Source: an uncultured Planctomycetota bacterium (lineage in GTDB: Bacteria > Planctomycetota > Phycisphaerae > SM23-33). Taken from it: a DNA stretch of 64,000 nucleotides. The stretch is from contig CAITIS010000075.1 of assembly GCA_903892515.1 (NCBI GenBank), positions 1 to 64,000 of the forward strand, in the 5' to 3' direction. The position numbers and the translations under genes are program-made. Every line of letters begins with the position of its first letter. The stretch's first letter is position 1. Positions 1 to 9,556 of the stretch are shown in pieces. The notes under the pieces are model-generated. The model ran no database searches. It was not told where the DNA came from and saw nothing but the letters and a program-made list of their open reading frames with translations.

Positions 1-1
1 T

Positions 2-163
2 CGCCAGAACGCCGCGCCAGAACGCTTCCTTCTTCAGATTACGCTGCTGCCCTTTGGCCACTCGCTGTCTCCTTCATCGCGATGGCCCAATCCTGACATG
101 CCCCGGCAGCAGATTGAAGATGCGGTTCGTCGAACGGACACTGACTTCCGACGCTGGTTGTGA
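2..163 (+). CDS. C-terminal fragment of an unidentified protein (5' truncated)
   Basis: An open frame without stops runs from the window edge to a TGA at 161-163 and encodes 53 residues ending in DAVRRTDTDFRRWL. It lies 18 bases upstream of the SNF2 helicase start on the same strand, so it is probably the tail of the preceding gene in that operon. I recognise no domain, and the fragment is too short to exclude a chance open frame. Confidence 0.4.
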   Translation, partial: RQNAAPERFLLQITLLPFGHSLSPSSRWPNPDMPRQQIEDAVRRTDTDFRRWL

Positions 164-181
164 TTCACTGGCCTCGACGAT

Positions 182-2929
182 ATGCTGAGCCGCATGGAGA
201 TCAGGCTAGTTTTGGCCATTTCGCCGCAAGGGCGCTTGCACGTGGAGGAGATCACGGAGGCCGATTTCGGCGCGCCGGGATTGCCGGAATCGACGGCCAA
301 GCGTGTACTTAAAGCGTTTTCGGACGGTCCTGTGCAGGCTCTGTTGCATCTGGCGACGGTGGAGCTCCAAACGCCGCTGCCGGCGAGTTTGGGATACGCT
401 CGTGACCTTGCGAAAGATTACCTGACGGCGATGTGCCATGTCGCCGGGATGGACGGATCAACGGACTTGGCGCCCGTGGGCCCGCCGCCGAGCGAAGAAC
501 TCGCGTTCCGTGCGATCCAGGCGCCGCCGATGAAGGGGCTGGAATACCTTTCTGCCGAAGTCCTGCAAAGCTGGTGGCGGGAGCTAGATGAGTTTGTACG
601 TGAGGATATCCGCGCCTGTGCCGGTGGGGCGCAGACATACCTTCGCGAGAAGAACCCTCTCTGGCGGCTGGTTGGGCGCGTGACCTTTCATCTGGCCGAG
701 AACAAACGCGATGAACAATGCCCGTTCGCTTTCATGGCCAGCTATTCCAGCCGACTGTCGGCGCAGGGGCGACTTCAGCACCTGCCGCTGGCAAGGGCTT
801 TGCAGGAGTACGCCGGCGCCAAGAACCGACAGATGTTGATCTCGCTGCTGTCGCCCATCCAGCAAGCCTCCGAAAAGGCGGCTGTGGTGAGCGATCTCGT
901 CGACTCCGGCGATATCTATCGGCCGCTGGCCTGGACGCCGCGACAGGCATACGCATTTCTTCAGGAAATCCCCGCGATGGAGGGGGCCGGCCTGGTCGTT
1001 CGCGTGCCGGATTGGTGGAAGGCCAAGCGTCCGCCACGACCGGTGGTCAATGCGACGATCGGGCAGCGCAAGGGATCGCTCCTCAGCGCCGACTCCTTGC
1101 TGGATTATTCCGTCGGCGTCTGCGTGGAGGGTGCGGCGCTGAGTGGCGAGGAAATCCAGTCTCTTCTGTCAGCTGGCGATGGCTTGGTGCGGTTCAAGGG
1201 CCAGTGGATCGAGGTGGACCGGGAAAAGCTCTCGGCCGCGCTGGAGCACTGGAAGCAGGTTGAGGCCCAGGTGCGCGGCGGCGGGCTGACTTTCTTCGAA
1301 GGTATGCGGCTGCTATCTGGAACCGACCTGAGCGGCGGCGGTGAAGACGCGGTCGCCGAATCGGTGCGAGAGTGGAGCCACGTGGCCGCGGGCGATTGGC
1401 TGGAAGAGACGCTGGTGCAACTCCGCGATCCTCAGCGGATCGATGGGGGCGTTCCGACTGGGTTGCAGGCGACGTTGCGCCCGTATCAACATGCAGGGAT
1501 GTGTTGGCTGCGGTTCCTGACGCAATTGCGGCTGGGGGCGTGCCTGGCCGACGATATGGGGCTGGGCAAGACCATCCAGGTGCTGGCGCTGCTGCTGGAC
1601 ATGCGGGCCCTCGGGCAGGCTGACCATGCTGGTGGCGATACCGCCAAGGCCCCGCCCAGCCTGTTGGTTGTTCCGGCTTCGCTGATCGCCAATTGGCAGG
1701 CAGAGATCGGTCGCTTCGCGCCGGTCCTGTCTGCGTGGGTCGCGCATCCCTCCGAGCAGGAGGTGGGCCAAAGCGATCCCGGCCAGTCCTTGGAGAAGCA
1801 TGACCTGGTCATTACGACCTATGGCATGGCGGCGCGGCTGGCTTGGCTGCGACGGCGGGACTGGAACCTCGTCATCCTCGACGAGGCCCAGGCGATCAAG
1901 AATTCTGGCACCCGCCAGGCCCGCGCCGTGAAGGAGCTCAAGGCACACGCTCGAATTGCCCTGACCGGCACCCCGGTAGAGAACCGCTTGAGCGACCTCT
2001 GGTCTCTGTTTGACTTCCTCAATCCGGGGCTATTGGGCTCCGCCAAGACATTCGCTCAATACGCCAAGGGCCTGGAGAAGCGGGAACACAATCCATACGC
2101 GCCTCTTCGCACGCTGGTAAGGCCGTACATTCTCCGGCGGCTCAAGACCGACAAGAGCATTATCGACGACCTGCCCGACAAGACCGAGATGAAGACGTAT
2201 TGCGGCCTGAGTCGCCGCCAAGCGGCCGTTTATGGGCAATCCGTCAAGGAACTGGCCAGCCTGCTGGATGGCAGCAACGGAATCCAGAGGAAAGGGATCG
2301 TTCTGGCGTTTCTGATGCGTCTCAAGCAGATATGCAACCATCCTTCGCAATGGATGGGCGACAACGGCTACGATCCGGCCGACAGCGGCAAGTTCCAGCG
2401 TCTCTCGGACATCTGCCAGGAAATGGCCCAGCGGCAGGAGAAGGCCTTGGTGTTCACGCAGTTCCGCGAGATCGCCCAACCGCTGGCGGGGCACCTTCAG
2501 GGTGTATTCGGCCGGCCAGGTCTGGTCCTGCACGGTCAAACGCCCGTGGCCAAACGCCGCGAAATGGTCGCCGCTTTTCAGCAGGAAGACGGGCCGCCGT
2601 TCTTTGTGCTCTCGCTGAAGGCCGGGGGCGTTGGCCTGAACCTGACGGCCGCCACACATGTCGTTCACTTTGACCGCTGGTGGAACCCGGCAGTGGAGAA
2701 TCAAGCCACCGACCGCGCCTTCCGCATAGGCCAGAAGCGGAATGTTGTGGTTCACAAGTTCATCTGCCAAGGAACGGTGGAAGAAAAGATTGACAAGCTC
2801 ATCGAAGAGAAGGTCGGCCTGGCCAATGACCTGCTGGGCGATGGCGGAGGCGAGAAACTTCTGACCGAGATGACCAATGACGAATTGCTGCGGTTCGTAT
2901 CGCTGGACATCACCAAGACGGCAGAGTGA
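182..2929 (+). CDS. SNF2-family DEAD/DEAH-box helicase
   Basis: Predicted ATP-dependent DNA translocase of helicase superfamily 2, acting on nucleoprotein in the cytoplasm. The first ~440 residues form an accessory region. The SNF2 core follows, with a Walker A motif (DDMGLGKT) near residue 458, a Walker B box DEAQ near 567, and the C-terminal helicase lobe ending in the arginine-finger motif QATDRAFRIGQKR near 845. At 915 residues it has the usual length of bacterial SNF2 proteins. The start at 182 has no clear ribosome site, and ATG 194 is an alternative. It is followed after 25 bases by a small Cys-rich protein and then a SWIM zinc-finger protein; SNF2 and SWIM proteins are frequent neighbours in bacteria, so the three probably work together on DNA. 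Confidence 0.93.
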   Translation: MLSRMEIRLVLAISPQGRLHVEEITEADFGAPGLPESTAKRVLKAFSDGPVQALLHLATVELQTPLPASLGYARDLAKDYLTAMCHVAGMDGSTDLAPVGPPPSEELAFRAIQAPPMKGLEYLSAEVLQSWWRELDEFVREDIRACAGGAQTYLREKNPLWRLVGRVTFHLAENKRDEQCPFAFMASYSSRLSAQGRLQHLPLARALQEYAGAKNRQMLISLLSPIQQASEKAAVVSDLVDSGDIYRPLAWTPRQAYAFLQEIPAMEGAGLVVRVPDWWKAKRPPRPVVNATIGQRKGSLLSADSLLDYSVGVCVEGAALSGEEIQSLLSAGDGLVRFKGQWIEVDREKLSAALEHWKQVEAQVRGGGLTFFEGMRLLSGTDLSGGGEDAVAESVREWSHVAAGDWLEETLVQLRDPQRIDGGVPTGLQATLRPYQHAGMCWLRFLTQLRLGACLADDMGLGKTIQVLALLLDMRALGQADHAGGDTAKAPPSLLVVPASLIANWQAEIGRFAPVLSAWVAHPSEQEVGQSDPGQSLEKHDLVITTYGMAARLAWLRRRDWNLVILDEAQAIKNSGTRQARAVKELKAHARIALTGTPVENRLSDLWSLFDFLNPGLLGSAKTFAQYAKGLEKREHNPYAPLRTLVRPYILRRLKTDKSIIDDLPDKTEMKTYCGLSRRQAAVYGQSVKELASLLDGSNGIQRKGIVLAFLMRLKQICNHPSQWMGDNGYDPADSGKFQRLSDICQEMAQRQEKALVFTQFREIAQPLAGHLQGVFGRPGLVLHGQTPVAKRREMVAAFQQEDGPPFFVLSLKAGGVGLNLTAATHVVHFDRWWNPAVENQATDRAFRIGQKRNVVVHKFICQGTVEEKIDKLIEEKVGLANDLLGDGGGEKLLTEMTNDELLRFVSLDITKTAE

Positions 2930-2954
2930 CAATAAGGCTTTTCTGAGGAGACGA

Positions 2955-3365
2955 ATGATGGCTGGAAATCCTCGCGCCAAATACCCAATGGCCACCATTG
3001 CGCCCTACGGCCCAGACGACAAGACCGTCACAAAGCTGGCCGTCGCCATCTTTCAGAGCCCGCAAGACACGGACTCCATTGCCCTGAACAGGTGGGTGGC
3101 CGCTGACATTGCCGCAAGCGACCCAATCGCACGACGGATGTATCAGTTCCTGAAAGCCTATGGCGTCAAGACAGTGCTTACGGCCACAGTCGTCGTGGGT
3201 TGTCCGCACGAGGAAGGTGCGGATTTCCCTGTTGGGCAGGACTGCCCCTTCTGCCCTTTCTGGAAGGGCAAGCAAGGCAGCGGCAGTAGTGATTCAAGAT
3301 GGGATCCGCTCAAGGAAGTGCGCGTGGAGAAGCTTGGCTTTCAGTATCGTTTCTGGCTTCCATAG
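2955..3365 (+). CDS. Small Cys-rich hypothetical protein between SNF2 and SWIM genes
   Basis: A 136-residue protein starting at ATG 2955, preceded by GAGGAG at 2945-2950. I do not recognise the family. Near residues 85-105 it contains GCPHEEG followed by CPFCPFWKGK, a Cys-His/CxxC arrangement that could bind zinc. There is no signal peptide or membrane segment. Its position, 25 bases after the SNF2 helicase and 57 bases before the SWIM protein on the same strand, suggests co-transcription and a role in the same DNA-related process. Tight spacing and a good ribosome site make it a likely real gene, but the function is unknown. Confidence 0.6.
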   Translation: MMAGNPRAKYPMATIAPYGPDDKTVTKLAVAIFQSPQDTDSIALNRWVAADIAASDPIARRMYQFLKAYGVKTVLTATVVVGCPHEEGADFPVGQDCPFCPFWKGKQGSGSSDSRWDPLKEVRVEKLGFQYRFWLP

Positions 3366-3422
3366 GACCGACAAATCACCTCCAGGATGGTATAATCCGA
3401 CGATCATTGGAAGGAGCCGAGG

Positions 3423-4379
3423 ATGAGTTGGCGCGATTATCCCCCATACGTCCCTGTCGCCCAGCGACGGGCCAACGCCGTCCGTGAGATGGCCAAGCTT
3501 GCCAAGAAAGGCCACACCATCACCCCCGTAAAGATCGAGGGCCGGCAGATCACCTCCACGTTCTGGGGCAAGGCCTGGTGCGAAAACCTGGAATCCTACA
3601 GTGACTTCGAGAACCGGCTCCCGCGCGGGCGGACGTACGTGCGGAACGGTTCGGTCGTCGACCTCCAGATACAGCCTGGCAGGGTCATGGCCCGAGTCAG
3701 CGGCTCCGAGCTGTATGAAATCGACATCAAGATCAGCCCCCTGAGCAAACCTCACTGGCAGGCCATCAGTTCTCAATGTGCCGGAAAGATCGCCTCCGTG
3801 CTGGAACTGCTTCAGGGCCGGCTGTCGGGAGGCGTCATGGAGATCATCACGCATCGGGGAAGCGGCCTGTTCCCCAAGCCATCGGAGATATCACTGGCCT
3901 GTTCCTGCCCCGACTGGGCGGGCATGTGCAAACATGTGGCCGCGGCGCTATATGGCGTGGGAGCCCGCCTGGACAAAAAGCCCGAGTTGCTGTTTGTGCT
4001 GCGTCAGGTGGATCACCTGGAATTGATCGATCAGGCCGCCGTTGGACAATCGTTGGCAGGCGTAGCCGGGTCGGACAAGAAGACCATCGCCGAAGGCGAC
4101 TTAGCCGATGTATTCGGTATCGAAATGGACACGGTTGCGACGGTTGTGGAAACTTCTGCTCCCCGAACGGATTCCGCCAAGGCCAGTGCGGGCAAGGCGG
4201 CCACGCCTCGAACTCGCCGAAAGGCTGCCAAAGCCCCCGGTAAGGAATCGGCCAAGCCCCCGGTTGCTTCCGGCCACGGGGGCCGCCAGCGCAAGTCCGC
4301 CCGAGGCAAGGCCAAACGCGGTACCAACGTCCCCAAAGTGGAAACGCGCCCTGTTCGAAAGCGTCAGAAGCCCAAGTGA
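3423..4379 (+). CDS. SWIM zinc-finger protein
   Basis: A 318-residue cytoplasmic protein with a SWIM zinc finger near residues 158-175, read as CSCPDWAGMCKH (CxC...CxH). SWIM fingers bind DNA or protein and occur in bacteria alongside SNF2 ATPases, as here. The N-terminal ~150 residues (FWGKAWCENLESYSDFENRL) are typical of stand-alone bacterial SWIM proteins. The last ~85 residues are a basic Lys/Ala/Pro-rich tail, probably disordered and nucleic-acid binding. ATG 3423 is preceded by AAGGAG. It converges on the SEC-C gene on the other strand. Confidence 0.88.
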   Translation: MSWRDYPPYVPVAQRRANAVREMAKLAKKGHTITPVKIEGRQITSTFWGKAWCENLESYSDFENRLPRGRTYVRNGSVVDLQIQPGRVMARVSGSELYEIDIKISPLSKPHWQAISSQCAGKIASVLELLQGRLSGGVMEIITHRGSGLFPKPSEISLACSCPDWAGMCKHVAAALYGVGARLDKKPELLFVLRQVDHLELIDQAAVGQSLAGVAGSDKKTIAEGDLADVFGIEMDTVATVVETSAPRTDSAKASAGKAATPRTRRKAAKAPGKESAKPPVASGHGGRQRKSARGKAKRGTNVPKVETRPVRKRQKPK

Positions 4380-4588
4380 CGTGCGTGGATTAAGGTGGTG
4401 ATCACAGCCAGCCATGACCGTCGCGAGCCCGGGGATAGAGGAGATGGTCGCAATCTTCCGGCGTGGTATCCACGGCCTATGGCGCGTGCGGCAAGGATTG
4501 GGCGATCTGACGGATGCTCGCCTGGGAGACGCCAGCCGGGGTTTTTGGCTGTAGATGGCTTTTCTCGACTGGCCGGATCCATGTTCTT

Positions 4589-7048
4589 CTATCGCCCGCA
4601 GCACTTCTTGTACTTTTTCCCGCTGCCGCAAGGGCAAGGGGCGTTGCGACCCACTTTGTCGCTGGCGGGCAGAGCGGATGGGCCGATATGTTCAGGCGGT
4701 AGCGGCATCTGCGGAGCCATAGGGGCCGACGCCTCTGGATATTCCGCGTCCAGGCCCAGTTCTCGCAGCATGGCCTGCCGTGGAAGGTAAACCGGCGCTT
4801 GGTCCATCGGGTCGGGCATGGTTCGGATCAACGTGGTGACCTGCTCTCGGCCAGCGAGCGTCCGGCAGGCTTGCCGAGGTGTCTTGCCGCCCAGTATCGG
4901 CAGCGGCGCGTCGATCCACTCCATGTACTGCTTGTCCATCATCTCCTGCAAGGCTCTGACCATCTCCGGTGGGATCTCGACCGGATGGGGCTTAGAGATG
5001 CGCTCATCCAGCGGACGATCTTTGCCCGGCACGTCCACGCGCTCAGTCGTGACGTCGCGAAAAGTCACGCCGGGCAGCGCGGTCAGCCACTTGCGGGCCT
5101 TCTCGAATCGCCTGGCCGAGTTCACCGTCAGCACCAGTTCATCGCCAATGAAATCGATCCTGCCCAAGTGGACAGGCCCGCCGAGCATCTTGGCGCCTTT
5201 ACCGGTGGACTTGATCCAGTTGAACTCGTCCTCCTGCTCGTCGCGGTCGATGTCCTTTCGCCGAAGCAGGGCTCGCCTGACCGCGCCCGGATTGGCGACG
5301 GAGAATGACGCCGTGTGCAAGAGGATGTCGTCGCCGTCAGTGTTGCACAATCTGGGCGGTTGCCAGTTGGCTTTCCACTGGTCAATCCATTTCCACAGCC
5401 AGCCGAACTTGTGGGCCTCACGCTTCAGGCCTTCGCGCGTAAACTCTAGCTTGCAGTCCCGCAGGAACTCGACCGCCTCCATTCCCATGCCCGCTCCCAG
5501 TGGTGGGCCGGCCACCTCGATGAAGTGGAACCGCCCAGCCGGAAACGCGCGGGCCACGAGGATCGTGTTGTTATCGATGTTCTCCGAAAGCAGTTGGTCG
5601 TGGACCGTCACCGTGCCGTTCAGCAGCACGTCTTCCAGGTCAACGGTTCCGGCCTTGGGATTGTGCCCGGCCACGCGATACACGGTGGGGTGCGCCTCGA
5701 TTCGGGCGCGGAGCAGCATGGCCTGGGCTTGAGGCAGGCCCTGGGCAAGCATCTTCTCGCCCTGCGTCTGGCTGGTCTTGCTGGGGCGATAGTCCAGAAC
5801 GCCCCAGGCCGAATACGCCATCGCCACGCCGCGCTTCTTGTGCTCTTTGAAGAAGTACTCGATATCGTCGTCATCGAAGTACCGATTGATGGCCCGGGAT
5901 GATCGCATCCGCTCGCCGTTCCACAGGTGATCGGCAAAACGTTGCGACAGGCGGCGGTCGGCTTCCTTCCAGCCGGCCAGGTCGTCAGACGCCGGCACCT
6001 TGTCTTCTTCAGCGTCTTCCATCTCCAGGTGCTCGTGCAGCGATGGCATATCCTGGTCAAGGAATTTGAGGAACTCAGCCGCGATCTTCTGGAGCTCGGG
6101 GATCACCGGCATGTAGAGGCACGTCACGCTCACCTTCTGGAGGATTGACGCCATCACATCGTGCAATCGCTGGTTTGAAAAGACGATGCTTCCGGGGATG
6201 CCCTTGCGGCCAGAAGGCTGACGGCCACGGAAGGTCGTGATCAGGATATCGACCGCCTCCTGAATCTGCTCCGAGAAGAACGGCTTGGCCTGAAGCACCT
6301 CGCCGCTGGCATCGTCAGCTACCAGCAAGAGCTGCATGCTGCGATCATCATCTTTGATTGCTCCCGGAATGACTGGCGTGCCCACTAGCCACGTCGCATC
6401 GAGCAATTCCAGGCCGGAGAGGTCCAGCCTCCAAGCCGCAGACGCGTGCGGCTGCGAAAGCACGGGCCGCGAGGTAAACCTCTCGCGAGATACTGAAACC
6501 GTCGGATGCGCCAGGTCGTTGCCCAAAGTGATGACGCATATGCCGCACTCGTCATCGAGCGTGGCCGGTTTGAGTAGCTTCCTACGGTCGGCTGCAACCA
6601 CGGCCTTCAAGACCACAAACACCAGGGCCAATTCCGCGTCATTCGGCAACCGAACGTGGCGATTGGGCGGTTTGACCAGAAAGTTGGGAACCTGCTCATC
6701 ATGCCGCGGATGCACTCCGGACCGTCGGAAGAACGCCTGCGTCTCTGGGGTCATGTCACCGAAGGCGTCCATGCTGAAACTCAGCATATCCATCGTCTCG
6801 GCCGCGTCATCGCCGGCACCGTCGCTATCCGTCAGGGCGGAAAAGCTCTCCGCCCCGTTGGGCCCCTGAAGAAGCATCAGACCGTATTGCTCGCCGGCAG
6901 CGCCCATCACACAGGCCAACAAGGGCTCGCCCTTGCCAGGAACCCGTACGGCAAAGCAGTCGAAGTTCGTAAAACGCTTCCAGAGTTGCCGCCCGTGAAG
7001 TTCCACGGCAGCCTCTATAACGTCGCGGATGAGATCGATGCGTTCCAT
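4589..7048 (-). CDS. Large protein with C-terminal SEC-C zinc-binding motif
   Basis: An 819-residue soluble protein ending in a classic SEC-C motif (NAPCPCGSGKKYKKCC) at residues ~800-818, which binds zinc through CxC and CC cysteines. Just before it, near residues 720-755, is a segment with PLPILGGKTPRQA, a pattern often found beside SEC-C motifs. The N-terminal ~650 residues have no fold I can name. SEC-C motifs occur at the SecA C-terminus and in many uncharacterised proteins, so the motif alone gives no function. It converges on the SNF2/SWIM cluster without overlap. The gene is certain, the role unknown. Confidence 0.8.
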   Translation of the reverse strand: MERIDLIRDVIEAAVELHGRQLWKRFTNFDCFAVRVPGKGEPLLACVMGAAGEQYGLMLLQGPNGAESFSALTDSDGAGDDAAETMDMLSFSMDAFGDMTPETQAFFRRSGVHPRHDEQVPNFLVKPPNRHVRLPNDAELALVFVVLKAVVAADRRKLLKPATLDDECGICVITLGNDLAHPTVSVSRERFTSRPVLSQPHASAAWRLDLSGLELLDATWLVGTPVIPGAIKDDDRSMQLLLVADDASGEVLQAKPFFSEQIQEAVDILITTFRGRQPSGRKGIPGSIVFSNQRLHDVMASILQKVSVTCLYMPVIPELQKIAAEFLKFLDQDMPSLHEHLEMEDAEEDKVPASDDLAGWKEADRRLSQRFADHLWNGERMRSSRAINRYFDDDDIEYFFKEHKKRGVAMAYSAWGVLDYRPSKTSQTQGEKMLAQGLPQAQAMLLRARIEAHPTVYRVAGHNPKAGTVDLEDVLLNGTVTVHDQLLSENIDNNTILVARAFPAGRFHFIEVAGPPLGAGMGMEAVEFLRDCKLEFTREGLKREAHKFGWLWKWIDQWKANWQPPRLCNTDGDDILLHTASFSVANPGAVRRALLRRKDIDRDEQEDEFNWIKSTGKGAKMLGGPVHLGRIDFIGDELVLTVNSARRFEKARKWLTALPGVTFRDVTTERVDVPGKDRPLDERISKPHPVEIPPEMVRALQEMMDKQYMEWIDAPLPILGGKTPRQACRTLAGREQVTTLIRTMPDPMDQAPVYLPRQAMLRELGLDAEYPEASAPMAPQMPLPPEHIGPSALPASDKVGRNAPCPCGSGKKYKKCCGR

Positions 7049-7445
7049 TGCTTTCCTCGCAGTTCATTGCCAGCTTTGCATCGCAGGATGATTGTCATTG
7101 TCCCCGGCAGCGCGGTCAACAAACATCGCCATCTCGGCTACGACTCGTTCATGTGGCCTTGATGATGTGCGTCGAGAGGGACCTCGCCTCCTTGACCGTC
7201 ACGAGCCGGCGGGATAGAGTAGCCTTCTGTGGCTGGCTTCCGACGTGAATATCCGCGGCGACTCGAGGGTTATTGTCCAGGGCCGCTTGATGGCCAATCT
7301 GTGCATCTACTTATGTATATTCGCCTCCTATCATCTTGCGCGCCTGTCCGGTGTTATGGGCGGCCAGTAAGAACGGCCAAGGTTGTCGTAATAAGAATGG
7401 GTCAGCCATCAGGCATGTAACTAAAGTGCCTGCAATAAGATACTT
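7049..7445. other. Intergenic region without recognisable gene
   Basis: About 400 bases between the SEC-C gene start (minus strand) and tRNA-Arg. Short open frames here show no recognisable protein. It should carry the promoters for both neighbours, but I see no convincing -35/-10 pair. Confidence 0.5.
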
Positions 7446-7518
7446 GCGCCCGTAGCTCAATGGATAGAGCACCGGTCTTCTAAACCGTAGGTTGTGGGTT
7501 CGAGTCCCGCCGGGCGCG
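7446..7518 (+). tRNA. tRNA-Arg (anticodon TCT)
   Basis: A cloverleaf is readable. The acceptor stem GCGCCCG/CGGGCGC lies at 7446-7452 and 7511-7517 with discriminator G7518. The D stem is GCTC/GAGC and the anticodon loop CTTCTAA at 7477-7483 gives UCU, which decodes AGA. The T loop TTCGAGT is present. The outermost anticodon-stem pair is a C-T mismatch. CCA is not encoded. Confidence 0.95.
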
Positions 7519-7628
7519 GTGCTTGGGTGAAATGAGCTATGGATAGATCGCAGAAGTGAGAAGAAAGGGCTGGCTGCGCCTGCGGAGAAGAAAGCCTGCT
7601 GGCCAGCGAGGAAGTTTGTCTGGGGGCG

Positions 7629-8075
7629 CTACGGCGGGGGCGGGCACGTCTGGGATGTAGTCTTTCCCATGCTGATCCGTTCTTCAACGCTGTAACCCAG
7701 CTTCTTGTAGAAGGCTGTGACATCGCCATTTGAGGCCAGGATTTGCAGGTTGATCTTCAGGCATCCTCGTTGAGTCAGGGCCGCCTCCGCATGACGCATG
7801 AGTGCGGCGCCGATTCCCTTGTGGCGATGCGCGGCCGTGACCGCGAGAGAATATATCCATCCTCGATGGCCGTCGTATCCCCCCATGACAGTACCTACGA
7901 CATTGCCCTCGACCTCGGCCACGAACAACAGGTCGGGCTGCACGGCCATCTTGTGCTGAATGACTGTCAAAGGGTCATTGTGTGGCGCCGGGTAGCCGAA
8001 AATCTGCCGCCAGAGGGCAACAACCGCCTGCTCGTCCGAGGGACTGTAAGTTCGAATTCGCACGATGCGGGACAT
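7629..8075 (-). CDS. GNAT-family N-acetyltransferase (YpeA-like)
   Basis: A 148-residue single-domain GNAT enzyme that would transfer acetyl from acetyl-CoA to an unknown amine substrate. The acetyl-CoA pyrophosphate-binding motif A is clear (RHKGIGAALMRHAE, near residues 87-100) and is followed by the typical NGDVTAFYKKLGY motif B. Length and motif order match the YpeA/RimI-like group. An upstream in-frame ATG at 8102 exists, but MSRIVRIRTYS at 8075 fits the family start, and the longer form would run into the fab terminator hairpin. It stands alone just downstream of the fatty-acid operon on the same strand. Confidence 0.85.
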   Translation of the reverse strand: MSRIVRIRTYSPSDEQAVVALWRQIFGYPAPHNDPLTVIQHKMAVQPDLLFVAEVEGNVVGTVMGGYDGHRGWIYSLAVTAAHRHKGIGAALMRHAEAALTQRGCLKINLQILASNGDVTAFYKKLGYSVEERISMGKTTSQTCPPPP

Positions 8076-8081
8076 GTTACC

Positions 8082-8120
8082 AAAAGAAAAGCGGCAGGAC
8101 ATTACATTGTCCTGCCGCTT
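8082..8120 (-). terminator. Intrinsic terminator of the fab operon
   Basis: On the minus strand AAGCGGCAGGACA (8120-8108) and TGTCCTGCCGCTT (8101-8089) form a perfect 13-bp stem with a 6-base loop, followed by TTTTCTTTT (8090-8082). It lies 51 bases after the fabF stop codon and ends just before the acetyltransferase start. Confidence 0.9.
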
Positions 8121-8147
8121 AGCCTGAAATCAGCCTATTCGAGTCAT

Positions 8148-8166
8148 CGCGGGCGAGACGCCCGCG
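8148..8166. repeat. GAGAC-loop palindrome, single copy
   Basis: CGCGGGC-GAGAC-GCCCGCG, a perfect 7-bp palindrome around a GAGAC loop. It lies between the fabF stop and the fab terminator and belongs to the dispersed family seen in most co-directional gaps of this window. Confidence 0.8.
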
Positions 8167-8171
8167 TTCGA

Positions 8172-9431
8172 TCAGCTGCCCGTAAACTTCTTCACTGCCA
8201 GCACGACGTTGTGGCCGCCAAAGCCGAAGCTGTTGGAGATGGCGATCTTCACGTCCTTCTGCCGGGCCTTTAAGGCACAGTAGTCCAGGTCCATGCCTTC
8301 GTCGGGTTCTTCGAGGTTCTGTGTGGCCGGGATGATGCCCGTCAGCAGCGTCTTGACCGTGGCGATCATTTCAACGCCGCCCGAAGCGCCCAGCAGGTGC
8401 CCGATGGCCGACTTGGTCGAACTGATCAGCATGCCGTCGTAGGCATGCTGACCGAAGACGGCCTTGATGGCCTTGGTCTCGGCCGCGTCGTTGAGTTGCG
8501 TGCTCGTGCCGTGGGCGTTGATGTAATCGACCTGCTCAGGGGTGATGCCCGCATCGCGCAGGGCCTGACGCATTGCGCCGCAGGCGCCGCGGCCTTCGGG
8601 ATCGGGGGCCGTGATATGGCTGGCATCGCACGTCATGCCATAGCCGATGATCTCGCCCATGATGTTGGCGCCGCGCTTCTTGGCGTGCTCCAACTCTTCG
8701 AGCACCAGGACGCCCGCGCCTTCGCCCAGCAGGAAGCCGTCGCGATTGCGATCAAACGGCCGGCTGGCGTGCTGGGGATCGTCGTTGCGGGTCGTCAGGG
8801 CGTGCAGAGCGCAGAAGCTCGACAAGCCCAGCCGGGTCAGGGCGGCTTCGGAGCCGCCGGAAACCACGACATCGGTGAAGTCGCGTTGGATCAGGCGATA
8901 GGCGTCGCCCAAGGCGTTGGCGGCCGATGCACAGGCCGTCGCGACCGAGCTGCTGGGCCCGCGCAGGCCAAACAGGATGCTGACGTTGCCAGCGGCGGCG
9001 TTGACCATCAGCTTGGGGACGGTGAAGGGGCTGACTCTGCCAGCGCCCTTGCCCATCATGCGCTCGTGCTGCTGCTCGAGTTCTTCCAGCCCGCCGATGC
9101 CACTGCCGATCACCACGCCGCAACGGTCGCGGTCGCACTGATCGAAGTTGATGCCGCTGTTTTCGACGGCCTCGATGGAGGCCGCCACGGCAAAGGCGGC
9201 AAAGCGGTCGAAGCGCTTCTGCTCGCGCTTGTCGACGTACTTCTCCGGCACGCCGGGCCAAGCCAGTGAGACCTGCCCGCCGATGCGCGAAGTGAAATCG
9301 TCGGCGACGAAGCGCGTGATTGGCACTCCGCCGTTCTCGCCCGCCACCAGGCGGGACCAGAACGTTTCGACATCCCAGGCCAACGGATTAACCGTGCCCA
9401 GGCCGGTGATGACTACCCGGCGATTGCCCAT
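8172..9431 (-). CDS. fabF: 3-oxoacyl-ACP synthase II (KAS II)
   Basis: Condensing enzyme of type II fatty-acid synthesis that elongates acyl-ACP with malonyl-ACP in the cytoplasm. The 419-residue protein starts at ATG 9431 (MGNRRVVITGLG). The catalytic triad is visible as Cys167 (TACASAANALG), His307 (NAHGTSTQL) and His345 (KSAIGHLLGA). An in-frame ATG at 9485 would add 18 residues not expected in the family. It is the last gene of the rpmF-plsX-fabHDG-acpP-fabF operon, which ends at the strong terminator at 8082-8120. Confidence 0.97.
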   Translation of the reverse strand: MGNRRVVITGLGTVNPLAWDVETFWSRLVAGENGGVPITRFVADDFTSRIGGQVSLAWPGVPEKYVDKREQKRFDRFAAFAVAASIEAVENSGINFDQCDRDRCGVVIGSGIGGLEELEQQHERMMGKGAGRVSPFTVPKLMVNAAAGNVSILFGLRGPSSSVATACASAANALGDAYRLIQRDFTDVVVSGGSEAALTRLGLSSFCALHALTTRNDDPQHASRPFDRNRDGFLLGEGAGVLVLEELEHAKKRGANIMGEIIGYGMTCDASHITAPDPEGRGACGAMRQALRDAGITPEQVDYINAHGTSTQLNDAAETKAIKAVFGQHAYDGMLISSTKSAIGHLLGASGGVEMIATVKTLLTGIIPATQNLEEPDEGMDLDYCALKARQKDVKIAISNSFGFGGHNVVLAVKKFTGS

Positions 9432-9556
9432 GCTGAAAGAGCCTCTGTCCTTTTCCACGGCGTTGCGCGCCGGCGCGGCCGGCACAAATGCCTAGCCTTG
9501 GAGGCGAGTGGGGAGGGCCAAAACGTCAGGCCGTCCCTCTCCGCGGGGCGGAGGTC

